Origin: Promerops cafer
Lineage: Eukaryota; Chordata; Aves; Passeriformes; Nectariniidae
Assembly: GCA_013398275.1 (NCBI GenBank)
Contig: VZSE01006462.1
Span: 8,245,002-8,309,001, forward strand
Length of the DNA: 64,000 nucleotides
Direction: 5' to 3'
The translations under genes and the position numbers were made by a program. Shown in pieces: positions 13,252 to 25,170 of this stretch; within the stretch, counting starts at the first letter, position 1; the number at the start of each line of letters is the position of its first letter. A model generated the notes under the pieces. That model was not told where the DNA came from and searched no databases. It saw only the letters and a list, made by a program, of their open reading frames with translations.

Positions 13252-16200
13252 TCATCAATATTTGTTCAGCATGCTGGTCAGTCATGTTGCATTTTTATTT
13301 CTTCCACACAGAGAGGAAGGGTGATATATCCAGTCAATCCCCATCACATTCTGCTGATGTTAATTCTGCATATTCCATTTTCAATGTCAGCATTTCAGTG
13401 TCTCTCGAAACTCAGCTTTTTCTTAAAATCTGTGTTACATTTCTTCCTACGACCTCACCACACATCCACTTAAATACCTTATCCAAAATTTAATTGAGGT
13501 TATAATCTGGTGACCTCATTATGAACTTGATTTATCTTTCAACAGGTCTGCTGGATCCAGTGCTGGCAGAAGCTGCATTTCCATCATCCAGTTGACTGGG
13601 TGCTGCTGATTTTAATTATTTCCTTTAGCACTGTTTTACTGCAAGCCTGTACAGATATCACACAAGTACAATAGCTGTCATTTCTTTCCAGCTGTCGTCA
13701 AAGCATATATTCCTCTCATTACCTAAACATTTCTCATAGTTAGGTAAACAATTATATTCTCTTGTAGATTTAAGTACCCTCTGAATGCTCCATGTAAGGT
13801 ATTTAGAAATATCGGATACCCTAATAAGCAAGACATTTTTGAAGTTGTTTGCATGGGAATTCTCAGAATTAGAAGCCAAAGAACTACATTTCTCTCAACA
13901 AATATTAATTTGTAGAAAGGCTATAAACAAAGATGTTACCCAAGAGAAGGGATAGGAGGAAAATGAAGAGATTCCTTGTTGCAATGGGGAGAAACCAAAC
14001 GTGTCTTAGCATTCAACAACAAGATTAGGAGTCAGTAAACCTAATATCCTGAATATTCTGAAACAATTAGTTACAATTATATCTACTAAAGAAATCCAAT
14101 AATGATTTGCCTGTGTTAATTTTGGTAATATAACTGCCTAAGATAAAATAATCAAATTGTATATTTATATGAAAAGATAAGTTTTTGGTAAAGGCTCCAC
14201 TTTGGCATTGGAGTGAAGTACTTCTCTTTGCAGGGCTTAGCCATTAGCACATTCCGTTCAGTTTTGGGGCAAAAGATGACCTTGTCTGAGCATGCCCAAA
14301 GACTATTAGTATTTCCAAAGCAGAAGGAGTCAAGCAATAGTTTGGGGACAGAATTTTGAAACTACCTCTTATTGGAAGTTACCTACAAGAAGTCCTGCAA
14401 GAGTGGAAGAGGGAGCTGGACTTGCGTTTCAACTCACCCTAAAAAAACATTTCAGGCCATGAAAAGGAAGTGAAGCCAGCAAATCTGGCCTTCTGTGAGA
14501 TAAGGTAAGGACATAAGATTTGCATAGAATGATACTGACAAGGACACAAAGCAGCTCATCAGCTTTCCAGCTGCACACTGCAGAGGAAGAGGAAACTTTG
14601 AAGCTCTTCTATGCTGTAGTTATGTACTTCCTTCTATCTCTTTCAAAAGATTTTCTTTTGTGGTGGTATTTTTTGCACTTGATAAATACACTCTATTTTT
14701 CTTTCATCTTAACCCTGCTTACACTAAAGATGATCACAATATGATTAGAAAATTCATGGGCCTTTTATTCCTTGAAGAAGAAATTCTTAAAAGTAGCGTA
14801 ATGACCTATGTCATGAAATGGACTGTATCATCTCATGTTGATCACCTTTCAAATGATATTTCATGGAATATCTAAAGTATAACAGGATGTGCTTCTGTAC
14901 AGAATGCTTTGGGAGTTGTCAATTCAGCTGTTTGCTGACTACAAATGTTTTGAGGACTAACATTATTTAGGATATTTTCTTTTGCAGTACAGCAGTGGTG
15001 GGCGTGCCTCAAACATAGGGAACCAAAGGAAGCATTCAGCCAAATTAATCTAGGAAATCTAATGTCAGTTACAGGGCCAAAGCTTCTATGCATGGGAAAG
15101 AGATTTACACAAGGAAAAGGAGTATACCAGTTGCAGAGTAGATCACATCCTACACAAATCACCTTTGTGGGTCTCAGTTTCCACTTGCTATGACAAAATT
15201 TCTTCAAAATATATAGGATGCCATGGAGACTGAGATAAAGCCCTTAATCCTTGCTTTGCTGGTGCTGACAAAACAGATCTCTAGACATATATGGGATGTC
15301 TACATGCAGGAAATGGGACTGATGTGCACAAAGGGATAAAATGTTGCATGTCTGTAGCAGTCCAACTTCTTCTTATAATAATATAACAGGATATTAATTT
15401 TCTGAACTGGCTTTAATTCAACTTCAAAAAATATGAGCTTTAGGGCATGCTTATCATGAAGTATATAACTTTATAAAAAAAATACAAAACCAGAGAATGG
15501 TTTTATGCCTGGAATAGAAGAAAGTTAGATTAGAAAAGATTTATAGCCTACAGATTAACTTCACAAATGTAAAGAAGTGTGAGCCTTTTATCTTTTATGC
15601 ACTTGTATGCTGAGACAACTCTGAGAATCTCCTTGGACAGGATTCCATTTTAGTTTTCTTTTCTTCTGCTTCTCAGTCCATATGCTTCTAGTGCCATATG
15701 CTTCTTCTGATGTTCTCACTAAACACAAACAATTTTTTTTTTAGAGTTATACCATCAACTTATACTTGGCTGGTTTGGGATTGCATAGGTCACAGATTGC
15801 TGGTCCCCATCTGTACAGCAGGAATGCTATACAGGTGTGTTAGCTAAAGTGTGGTGTCTCATGGACTGCTGTCAGTACAATCTGGTGCCAGTCCTGACTG
15901 GTGACCTTTGGAAATATTGTGGCATTACTCTGAGGTCAGACATGTCTCAGTTGCAGGGGTTGCTAACCAGCATGCATCCAGGGGATTAAGGGCTATTTTC
16001 CTTTACAAGTTTCACAGCTAGCAGAGTTTCTCCCAGACTAATTCCAGGTAGAGCTCCCATCCTTGCTCTCTTCCTCTGGGTGTCTGTGCTGGGGCCAGCC
16101 CTGGTGAGAAGAGGGGGTGGTGTTACTGGCAGCCTCAGTAAGGGCTCACCAAGCATTAACAAGGTTATACTGCAGCAAGTGAGCCAAGCAGACCCCAACT

Positions 16201-16487
16201 GACTTCTGATGAAGCCAAGGGTGTGTCTGTGTCCTGAGAGCCTAAGCGGACTCTGTGCTTCTCTGTCATTCAGGGCTGTGCATAATTCAGGATAACTGAG
16301 CCCCCAGAGTCAGAATATCTGACTGAATTAACCAGCTTCTGTTGCCTATTTATTCACCGTAGTAATATTCAGAATTGCACTGTTGCATATTCCTGAAAAA
16401 TCTGCAAAAGTAGGCAACAAATACCAGATGCAGAACATTTATATTTTATGCAGTGTATTTCTTTGTGACTGTAAATTAAGTAAAAGA

Positions 16488-16488
<1 letters not shown>
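13252..16488. other. Single-copy sequence, no gene supported
   Basis: AT-rich sequence without supported genes. The longest frame is a 111-codon minus-strand one at 14872-15207 that resembles nothing I know. A GC-richer patch lies at about 16020-16200 and contains only chance frames. Confidence 0.55.

Positions 16489-16518
<30 letters not shown>
16489..16518. repeat. Poly-A run of 30
   Basis: A pure run of 30 A. It could be a retroposition tail, but no processed gene copy is recognisable on the 5' side. Confidence 0.9.
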
Positions 16519-16520
<2 letters not shown>

Positions 16521-17744
16521 AAGACTTTTCATTGACCTCAAAGTATTTGTAACTTCTCTTACTCTCCTCCTTGTATGTAAGATATTTGAGTTACTCTCTC
16601 CAGAGAGACAAATTGATGCTAATGCTGAAAGACAAAATAAAGTAATTATGTTTTCAACACGTTAGCTTACAGATGGTCTCTTAGGGGCTAACACATTACT
16701 TGCAATTTTTACCTTAAAATGACTTTGTAATTGACTACTATTAATCTGCTTCATTTGTAGGTTATGTGTACTAAAGAGATGATATGAATAGTTGTTCCTA
16801 TTGATAAACATTCAATTGCCAATAAAATTCAACCTCAAAACGGATGATACTGCTTTTTAGACAGCACTCCAATTAATCCAGAAGGAGCTGATTCCCAAAG
16901 CACCCTCTGCAGTCATTAAATAGTATCTGCTTACTGTGGAATTTACTGATCAGGGCAATTAATCTCTTAGAAACCTCTACTTTGACCCAGAGCACATACC
17001 TCTCATGTGTAAGTTAGAGAAGCATTTCTCTGGCTCTATGTTATTAGGCCTCAGTTTAAAGTCAACAAAAAGTTACCCACTGATTTATTAAGATTTTGGA
17101 TTAGGTCTTTGGCTGCAGTGCTGAACAGCAGGGGAAACTATACCTCATCGGTCCCGTAGTGTGTCTGGAATATGATCATGCAAACTGTGCTTAGGGCTCA
17201 TACTGCTTCCTACATCTTGATAATCCAGGCAAGGGAAGGCTTAGCTGTGCTGTACAATGGAAAACAATGGATAAAACAAGTATCAGGGTCTGTTGTGGAT
17301 GATACAGAAATACTGCCGCAAGGAGCCCTGTTTCTGTGCCGGGCTGGCATGACTGAGGCTATTCTCTAACACTTTTGATTGTCAACTTAAGCTTGTATAC
17401 AGATAAAACTTGGGTCCAGCAGAGTCTTTTACTCGAAGCTCTGTGGAAAAGTAGGCATTGTAGTCCTGGGTCTGTTCCAGCCCTGGAAGCAGTAAAGCTG
17501 CATTCATGGTGTTCTTCATGTATTAATAAACACCCTGCTGGACATGAGGCTTTGCATCCTGGGCATTGATGATCAAAGAGCACAAGAGCACATTACCTGC
17601 TCAGAGAGAAAGGAGAGGTTGCCAAACACAAATATGTGTATGTAATGGACAGGGCACATTAACTTGGAGTAATATATCAAATTTTTAAACTATAAACTCC
17701 CCGGGATGCTTATTGACTTTATCGTTAACAGAAAAAGAATGCCG

Positions 17745-17746
<2 letters not shown>
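16519..17746. other. AT-rich unique sequence, several homeodomain-type core motifs
   Basis: No gene is seen. The part from about 16620 to 16990 holds many TAAT/ATTA cores and little simple repeat, a texture often found in conserved non-coding elements. Conservation cannot be judged from one sequence. Confidence 0.45.
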
Positions 17747-17775
<29 letters not shown>

Positions 17776-17787
17776 NAAAAAAAAAAA
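17747..17787. repeat. Poly-A tract of about 41 with an undetermined base
   Basis: A nearly pure A tract containing the one N noticed in the window, at 17776. The N suggests that the true length was uncertain to the assembler, so the tract length should not be trusted. Confidence 0.95.
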
Positions 17788-18048
17788 GAAAACGGTGATT
17801 TCATCACATACTGAACCCCACCCCCCCGTAATATATTCAGGATTTTAATAGGCTTTTGCTTTACTTTCATTGCATGTTGAAAATGGTTAGAATTTTGGTG
17901 TTTGACAGTATCACTTTGAATATTTTATTGGATTTCTCTAAGAAGACCCAAACCAAGCTGTTGGAGAAAAATGGAAAAATAAACCAAGACAGACAGAAAA
18001 AATTGAGGAGTACATTATAGTTGATGATATTTGGGTTAGTTCAAGTTA

Positions 18049-18730
18049 GGCTGGGGAATGAACAGATCTAGAGCAGCCCTGCTGAGAATGACTTGAGGGT
18101 ACTAGTGGATGAGAGGCTGGACGTGATCTGGCAATCCAGTTGTGTCCTGGGCTGCATCCAAAGCAGCATGGACAGCAGGGCGAAGGAGGGGATTCTGCCC
18201 CTCTGCTCTGCTGTCCTGAAAGCCCACCTGTAGTAGGGCATCTAGCTCTGGGGTTCCCACACAGGAAGGACATAGACCTGTAGGGAGAAGCCCAAAAGTT
18301 GGGAGAAGTTTAGAGGGATGGAGGACCTCTCTGTGAAGAAAGGCTGAGAGAATTAGGTTTGTTCTGCCTGGCTTTGGGGTGACCTTTGTGCTACATTTCA
18401 GTACCTGAATAGAGCATACAAGAAAGATGGAGAGGGACTTTTTACAAGAGCATGGAGTGACAGGAGAAGGAAGAATGGTTTCAAATTGAAAGAGAGCAGG
18501 TTTAGATTAGACCTTAGGAAGAAATTCTTTACTATGAGCATGGTTAGGCACTGGAATACGTTGCTCAGAGAAATTGTTGATGCCCAATCCCTGGCAGTGT
18601 TCAAGGCCAGGCTGGATGGGGCTCTGAGCAACATGATCCAGTGGAAGTTGTCCCTGCCCATGGCAGGGGGTTGGAACTAGATGATCTTTAAAGCCTTTTC
18701 CAACCCAAGCCTTTTTATACTTTTATGATT
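18049..18730 (+). mobile_element. CR1 LINE, 5'-truncated, ORF2 C-terminal part plus 3' end
   Basis: This is the 3' part of a CR1 non-LTR retrotransposon. Translated on the plus strand, 18075-18230 gives a CR1 ORF2 C-terminal signature including 'LRVLVDERLD' and 'VLGCIQSSMDSRAKEGILPL'. The frame is then interrupted by stops. At 18486-18680 the signature resumes with a 'RFRLDLRKKFF' block and a 'HWNTLLREIVDAQSLAVFKARLDGAL' type region, of which shorter parts are clear. The element ends with 'ggttggaactagatgatctt' and a decayed ATTCTATG-like tail. The endonuclease and reverse-transcriptase parts are absent. Stops and a deletion near 18275 make it dead. Family assignment is confident; the left border is approximate. 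Confidence 0.92.
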
Positions 18731-20291
18731 TAGTCATGTTGATCTGTTGAACTACAGCCATTTGGATTCAATTAAGATAATTTTGAGATTATTTGTACAT
18801 TTGATACTATGCTAACAGTTTATTTTGAAAGGCTGGCCACAGAAAAACAATTGCTGTCTTTAAAATCATTCTACTGTCATTCTGCACTTTGTATAATATG
18901 CTTAAAACAAATGCACAAATATCAACAGACCTAGGAAAGACAGAGCCACAAATTTTCTGTGAGTGTCCTGAATCTGCTTGGTAATCCAAAATTCCAGGAG
19001 TCTTTCAGGATTAAGGTAACCTTGGATACAATACAAAGAAACAATATTTGAATATCTTCGTATATTTGATTCAAAGTTGGATAGTAATACATTCTAGTCT
19101 AATATTAATGACAAAATTTGCCTTCTCAGTATAACTGCAGTATAGACTGGTGTGGCTCCGTTCCTGTTACTAGACCTACACATCTTTATCTGGAGCCCTG
19201 GCTCAGCTAAAGACACTTAACCTACATGAATAACCTTTTCACATTAATATCCTCCTGAAGCCCATAGAGTAACATTTAAATAAAGAAAGGCATGCTTATG
19301 CATCCTACAGTGGCATGCTCAATTCCCATCAAGTTTTTATTTCTGTTACCAATCCATAGGTCACTGATAAAAACTCCTGCACATTGCAGTGCTTGTATTC
19401 AGGAAAGAGGGTGTCACAAACTGCTGTGTATCTCAGGTTATTACATCCTTTCTAAGGAAACATAAAACTGTTGTGAACAGCAGCCAAGAAGTTGCCTGGT
19501 GCAAACCGAAACCAAAATTGCTTTTCTGAGATGAGGTAAGCAAGAAAGAGTTGAGATGGAATATTTGGCTGATCCAAACACACTGGCAGCTAGTTTGGTA
19601 TTTTTATTTTGGATTGTGGGTCCAAAGCATAATCCTGTTTTCATTGGCAGTCAAGATCTTAACGAGCATAGATAATTCTTGGCTGGATTATGCTACCAAA
19701 ACTCAGCAGTCTGCCAGTTAACTCAAGCAGCTGCATTTTATCCAAAAGAGAATTACCTGAAAATAGATTGGCAGCACTGAACTGTCCCAAGTCAATTTCT
19801 GATAAAAGAAATTAGATCATTTAACTCTTGTTTTACTCTGTGGTACGGGGTTCTATTACACTTTGTATACTTCCCCAGAAACATAGCAAATCATGTACAA
19901 CTTGTAATGAAATGGAAGACTGCAAGCAACATTTGAAATCCTTCAGAAGGTAGTGAAAAGATAATATTTGTTCATTTCAAGCTTTGAAAATGCAAAGCCA
20001 GGCAATATATATTACAGGTACTTTTCTTACCTGTTTCACTTAAACCTGGACAGGTTCAAAACTTCAGAAACTTGGGTGAAAAGACAAGAAGTAGCTAGTT
20101 TGAGCCAGCTTGTGTGTATTCATGAAGAGGAATTGCTGGCAATGAAGGTCCAAAGTAAAGAGGTAGAGACACTAAGAAGAATGTGGCTGAGTGTGGTTGG
20201 TCACTTGCCTGGTTTTAGGTATGAGAAATCCAGGTAAGACCTTTATTGTTGATCTTGAAAACCAATTCACTAACTGAGCCACATGGAATAA

Positions 20292-20309
20292 ATCATCATC
20301 ATCATCATC
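20292..20309. repeat. (ATC)6 microsatellite
   Basis: Six perfect ATC units in unique sequence, too short to be notable except as a possible variable marker. Confidence 0.9.
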
Positions 20310-23300
20310 TAGGCATTATAACTACTTCTATTTGTAAATATTTGCGAGATGTCAAAATACTCAGGTAAGCTGCATAAATACCTCAAAAAAGACAGAGATA
20401 AGAAGTCCTAAAAGTGTCAGTGTGCAAACATTTTCACCATTCTTGCAGCCTTTATACCAGACCTTTGCTCCTGCAGCAAAGGGATTGCTATGTAGTTACT
20501 AAGCACAAATCTGAACTCATAAAAGGTCAAATTAGCAGCAAAACACATGAAGCTCAATAAACTAAAATTAAAAGAAAAAAAGTAAAAAAGAAGGATCAGG
20601 CTAATTTATGCATGGTTAACTTCACTATCCAAGTATTATCTATTCACATTATGCTTGTTGTGCCCTGTGTTTTTTGTGCATCCTGTGTAGCTGCAAAGAT
20701 GCAAAAGGGGCCTGCACATCAGGAGACACAACTGCTTACCCTAGCCAGCAGCCCTAACTGAGAATGGTAACACAAAGGAGAGATTGATCCTAATGGGAAA
20801 CTGCAGGATTTTCAGGTGACCTGACTGAGGAGGTGAAAGAAACACAGTTATTTGCATAGGTATGTTGCCAGGGAATTCCCTAAGTGGTGAGACCTGGAGA
20901 ACTCCTGGCTATAAACTGTGGAACAGATCTTATCTCCCATTACTTCTCCCAGTGTCCACCCAGTTTAAAATATCCTTTGATCTCCACCCCTGCTGTAACT
21001 GTAAACAGGAATTTATTCTTAGTTCCTAGCACAGAGGCAAGAAAAGAGTGTTAACCTTAGCTCCTACAAAGTTTTAATGAGATGACACAAATAAATTGCT
21101 TAATCTAGCTAGAGGTTTATTCATGAGGTATTTTCTTTCTTTAAATGAAAAGTGAAAAGAAATAATGCCGGTCTGACAAAAGGAAGTTATATGTTTACTT
21201 TGATTGAAAAGAAAGACTCCAACTTGCAATAGCAGTACTGGCTTTGCCCAGGCATCCTGAGCAAATGCAGAAATGTAGGAATACAATTTCTAACTCACCT
21301 GGAATCAACTTTCTCATGCCTGTGTCATTCAAAACCATATGAAGAAATGCTGTTGTTTTGATTCATTAATGTACAAATATCATGTTACTGAATTGTGGTG
21401 AGGAAGAAGCAGTGCTGTTTTCCTTTCAGTTATGTGATTTGCAGAGGGAAGGCATTGTTTCTGTTTTTTATTTTTTTAATCTCTGTGTGATGTATATTCC
21501 TTGCTGATAATTTACTTTGTGTTAGGAGAAATATTTGAGCTATTCAAGAAAAAAAAGCTTGCAGAAATACTGTGTTCTGCAAGTTAACTGTAATTTTCAG
21601 GGAGATTTCAAAATGTTTACACATAAAAATGTTTAGCGGGAAAATTTCCCACCTGTCATTGCAGTTATTGCAGTATTGTATGAATAAAAAGGTAAGTTTA
21701 CTGATTCTGTTTCTCTTTTTCAGTCTCTGTAATCTGCAGTGAACCATGAACTGCCTCTGTTGGTTTCATGTTTCCTACTCCATTATAATATGCTCTTCAA
21801 AGGACAGAACACAAATTATGTGATAAGAAACAGTTACTCATAATTTTACTCCATTTTCCCTCCTTCCTATTCAGAATAATAAAACAGAGGCTACCAGCTT
21901 CTGTATCTTATTTCTGAGATGATAACAAAAGATGCTACAGAGATGGGGGACATGGATCTGTCCATTTAGGTAGTTTAAATTACATCTTAATGGGTTAACT
22001 CCACACTAACCTAATTTTAAATTCTTTATCCTCAGCTCTGTATTACTGATCCTAGTCCCACATGGATTCTCTTGACATTCAATATTGAGAAAGTGCTTCT
22101 CTGTTTTATCTTTTAGGAACTAAACAGCATTCATAACCTTTCCATAAGAAGCTGACCTCACTGGCTGCTGATTCCTCCTCCCCACACAACCACCTGACAC
22201 TGAGAGGCATAAAAAGCAATACCCCAGCTGCAGTGTGGGAGTGTTTGCTGGGCGGTGCCAGACTCTTCCAGGCAGCCGTGGAAATCCCCTTCACTCTGCA
22301 TCCCTTAAAACAACACTGACTAAAAGTACTAGGGAAGAAGCTTTGAAGAATATCAGATAAACCTGTCCTGGCATAGGTTTATGAGACTTGACCTAAGGGA
22401 TATCCTTAAGGGACCAATGTCTGACTCAGTATATTATAAATGCAATCTTGGATCTAGCACTGTTTCCTTAGAAGTGACCCAGGTGTGAGTACCCCCTGTC
22501 CCTTATGACCATTGCTAATTGCTATTAGGCACTTTTTCACCTGAGCTGAGAAGATTCAGCTGCTTTTATTCCACTAAAATAAATCAATAAATATGTGATT
22601 TTGGTTTTGAAACCATGGAACAGAGAGAGCATAAAATCTATGCAAGATCCTGTGTTAATGGGAGATGCCTAGCAAGGAGTACAAAAGAAAGATGATGGCA
22701 TCCTCCCATCCCAGTGTTTACTTCTCCAGAGAGTGCTGGCTTTGTCACTGCTTGGGTCTGGGCACAGACAGAGTTTACGCTCTTGAAAGTTTTAGGAAAT
22801 GGACAACCAGTTTTGCAGTGCAGTGCTTGGGTGTAGGATGGAGCTTCATCTGGCCCCACAGGCAGCACAAACAAGTGATTGAACTGTCTGTTAGGTTACA
22901 TCTGTTTTGTAATATTTATTATGGTATAAGTCTAATGTAACACTGTGAAAATATCAGACTCACTGAAATCAGAGGGATTTTATTAGGAGTGCAGTGTTTG
23001 CTGCATGAGTTTTATATTGGGTATATTGGTTAAGTATAGCCTTGTTCATTCACTTCGGAGGATTTCTGAGATTCATTAACCTTCCAGAGTGAGTTTTATG
23101 CCAAATGCTCATTTTGTCTCAGAGGTTAATTTAATTTGCTATTCTGTACTGCAAACAAAGCAATAGTTTAATTTGAGCTAAACCTTAGGTTATCCTGCAG
23201 CGAATCACTTACAGGTGGTTAAAAGAAAGTGGTGTAAGATAGAAAAGGAATTACAGCAAAATGAAAATGCCTCAGAAACTTCAAGAGAGGAACCAATTAG

Positions 23301-24909
23301 TAAAGCAAGTCAGCATGAGAGGCAAAAGCTCTGAGAGTGATTCATCCAGTTGTTGAGCTGGTTTTACACTAATATAGAGCAAATGTCTTGATGGAGCTGT
23401 TAGAGTAACTGGTATCCCAAGCCAGAAATTTCAGTGCAATGTAATGATACACCTTAGTCTTCACAAGTGTTTCTAGTTCAGACTATTTTCCATGAAATTT
23501 GAAAGTGGTATTCAAATAATATATTTATTTCCACAAAATGTGCACCCATAAAGTCTGAATAAATTTGAGAGTGTATTGACACAAAGCCAATGAAAAAGCT
23601 CTTTGGGTTTTCAGTTTTCATGGGAACCATTAATTTAACAGAACTCAGTCTGGGATAATATGGTTTTCCTAAATAATATTATTGGAGGCTTTATTTTTGT
23701 ACCAGGAAATAGCAAAGTAGTTGATTTATATATTCAGCTAGCATAAGCTCCATATTATTTAGAAGTTACACATGTATTGGTAATCTAAAGGTTTAACTTT
23801 TTGTAGGAATCTCCAAAAAACCTCTCAATAAACTCCAAATATTTAGTGTTAAGGTTAAACTTCAAAGGAGTTTAAAAAGTATTTGGTATGGAAATATGAG
23901 TTTGAATCAAGCTGTACTCTTGCACCTCCCCACCAAACTCTACTCTGAACTCAGACCATAAGTTGACATTTAACCACAAATTCCTAATAACTTCTATCAT
24001 TTGAACTGGACTCAACTGATCTTTAGCCCAATTCCCATTAGAAAGGAAGTATGTTTGACAACACTCTGCCACTGGGTTTGCCTTGTCATTTATTTCTGAA
24101 TCTGCTGGCCAGTTTTAAGTCAAGCTTAAAGGGCAGACCTATCTGAGTTCCCATCAATTTCATGGAATAAGGAACTAAACCAGAGGAGGGAAAGCTTATA
24201 GAATCCTCTGTAAATACTGTAACAGAAGGAAAGGCTATAGCATCCGTTTGTGCCCTATTAGACACCAGAAAAGTTGCATAGAAGATAGACTCTTCTGAAA
24301 CCCCCTGTCATGAATGGAGCTTCTGCTGGAGATAAGAGGATACATGTCATTGCCCAAACCCACAAAAATCCACAGTTTGTTACTTCTGGATTCCTGCTTC
24401 TTGGACTCCTCTTTGGAGTCTACAATGCAGACATATATCTGTGTGAAATGCTAAGTAAGTTCATCTTCTCATCTGTTTGAATATTTCTATACACTGTTAT
24501 GGAGTAGAATTGTGTAGCAGTCTTTGGCTCCAGCTATGGCAACAGGCTTGGTGTCCTTTCTGGGAAGGAGCATAGAGGGCCCGTCCCCCATTGCAGCAAC
24601 CACCAGGCAACTGGCCTCATTTGGTACCTTGGCTGGGGACAGCAGTTCCTGGGTTTGCCTTCTGGACAATAAAGGCTTTGCAGCTTCTTTGAAGGAAGCA
24701 GCATGTCAGTGGTCTTGTTTCTGGATTCCTTCTCGGTGGAGACATTTCTCTGTCCATTTTTCTACTGAGGTCTAGGAAGTGTTTTCCAGCTGAGCTGTCT
24801 GCTTTCCCCTTTGCACAAGAATACTTTGCAATGAATTGCTATGCAATGAATTTTTAAAACACTACAGAGATTAGATTGTGAGTTCTGGACCCGAATATCC
24901 ACCCCTTTT

Positions 24910-25170
24910 TCAAGGGAGTAACACCTCACTTGCTGCTTCTACAGCCCTCAGAATACAACTGGTAAATGCCAGTAGCACCACTGGGATTGCAGTGGAAGCT
25001 GCTGGAGCATAAATGCATGGACCTTCACACATGATACGAAGGCCAAGTGACAATGATTCAAGCTTACTTAATTTTTCATCCACCATGTGAAACCTATTTG
25101 CAAAAGCTAATGACCACACTAAATATCCTTGTGAAACACCGACACCATTGTTGAGAACTGCCAAGTCCAA
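24910..25170 (-). other. Unassigned minus-strand open frame, possibly a pseudogene remnant
   Basis: The frame starts from a TTG, not an ATG, and stays open upstream to about 25205, giving close to 100 codons before a stop. Its composition looks protein-like, with blocks such as 'NRFHMVDEKLSKLESLSLGL' and a hydrophobic segment near the C-terminus ('IPVVLLAFTSCIL'). A further minus-strand frame follows at 24487-24669 after intervening stops. I recognise neither product. A decayed processed pseudogene is possible; chance is at least as likely. Confidence 0.15.

Noticed and set aside
18046..18273. Minus-strand open frame of 75 codons
   Set aside because: Antisense shadow of the plus-strand CR1 ORF2 remnant.
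24640..24770. AATAAA followed by T/G-rich sequence, suggesting an LTR or gene 3' end
   Set aside because: No TG...CA borders, no second copy and no upstream coding sequence; such signals are common by chance.
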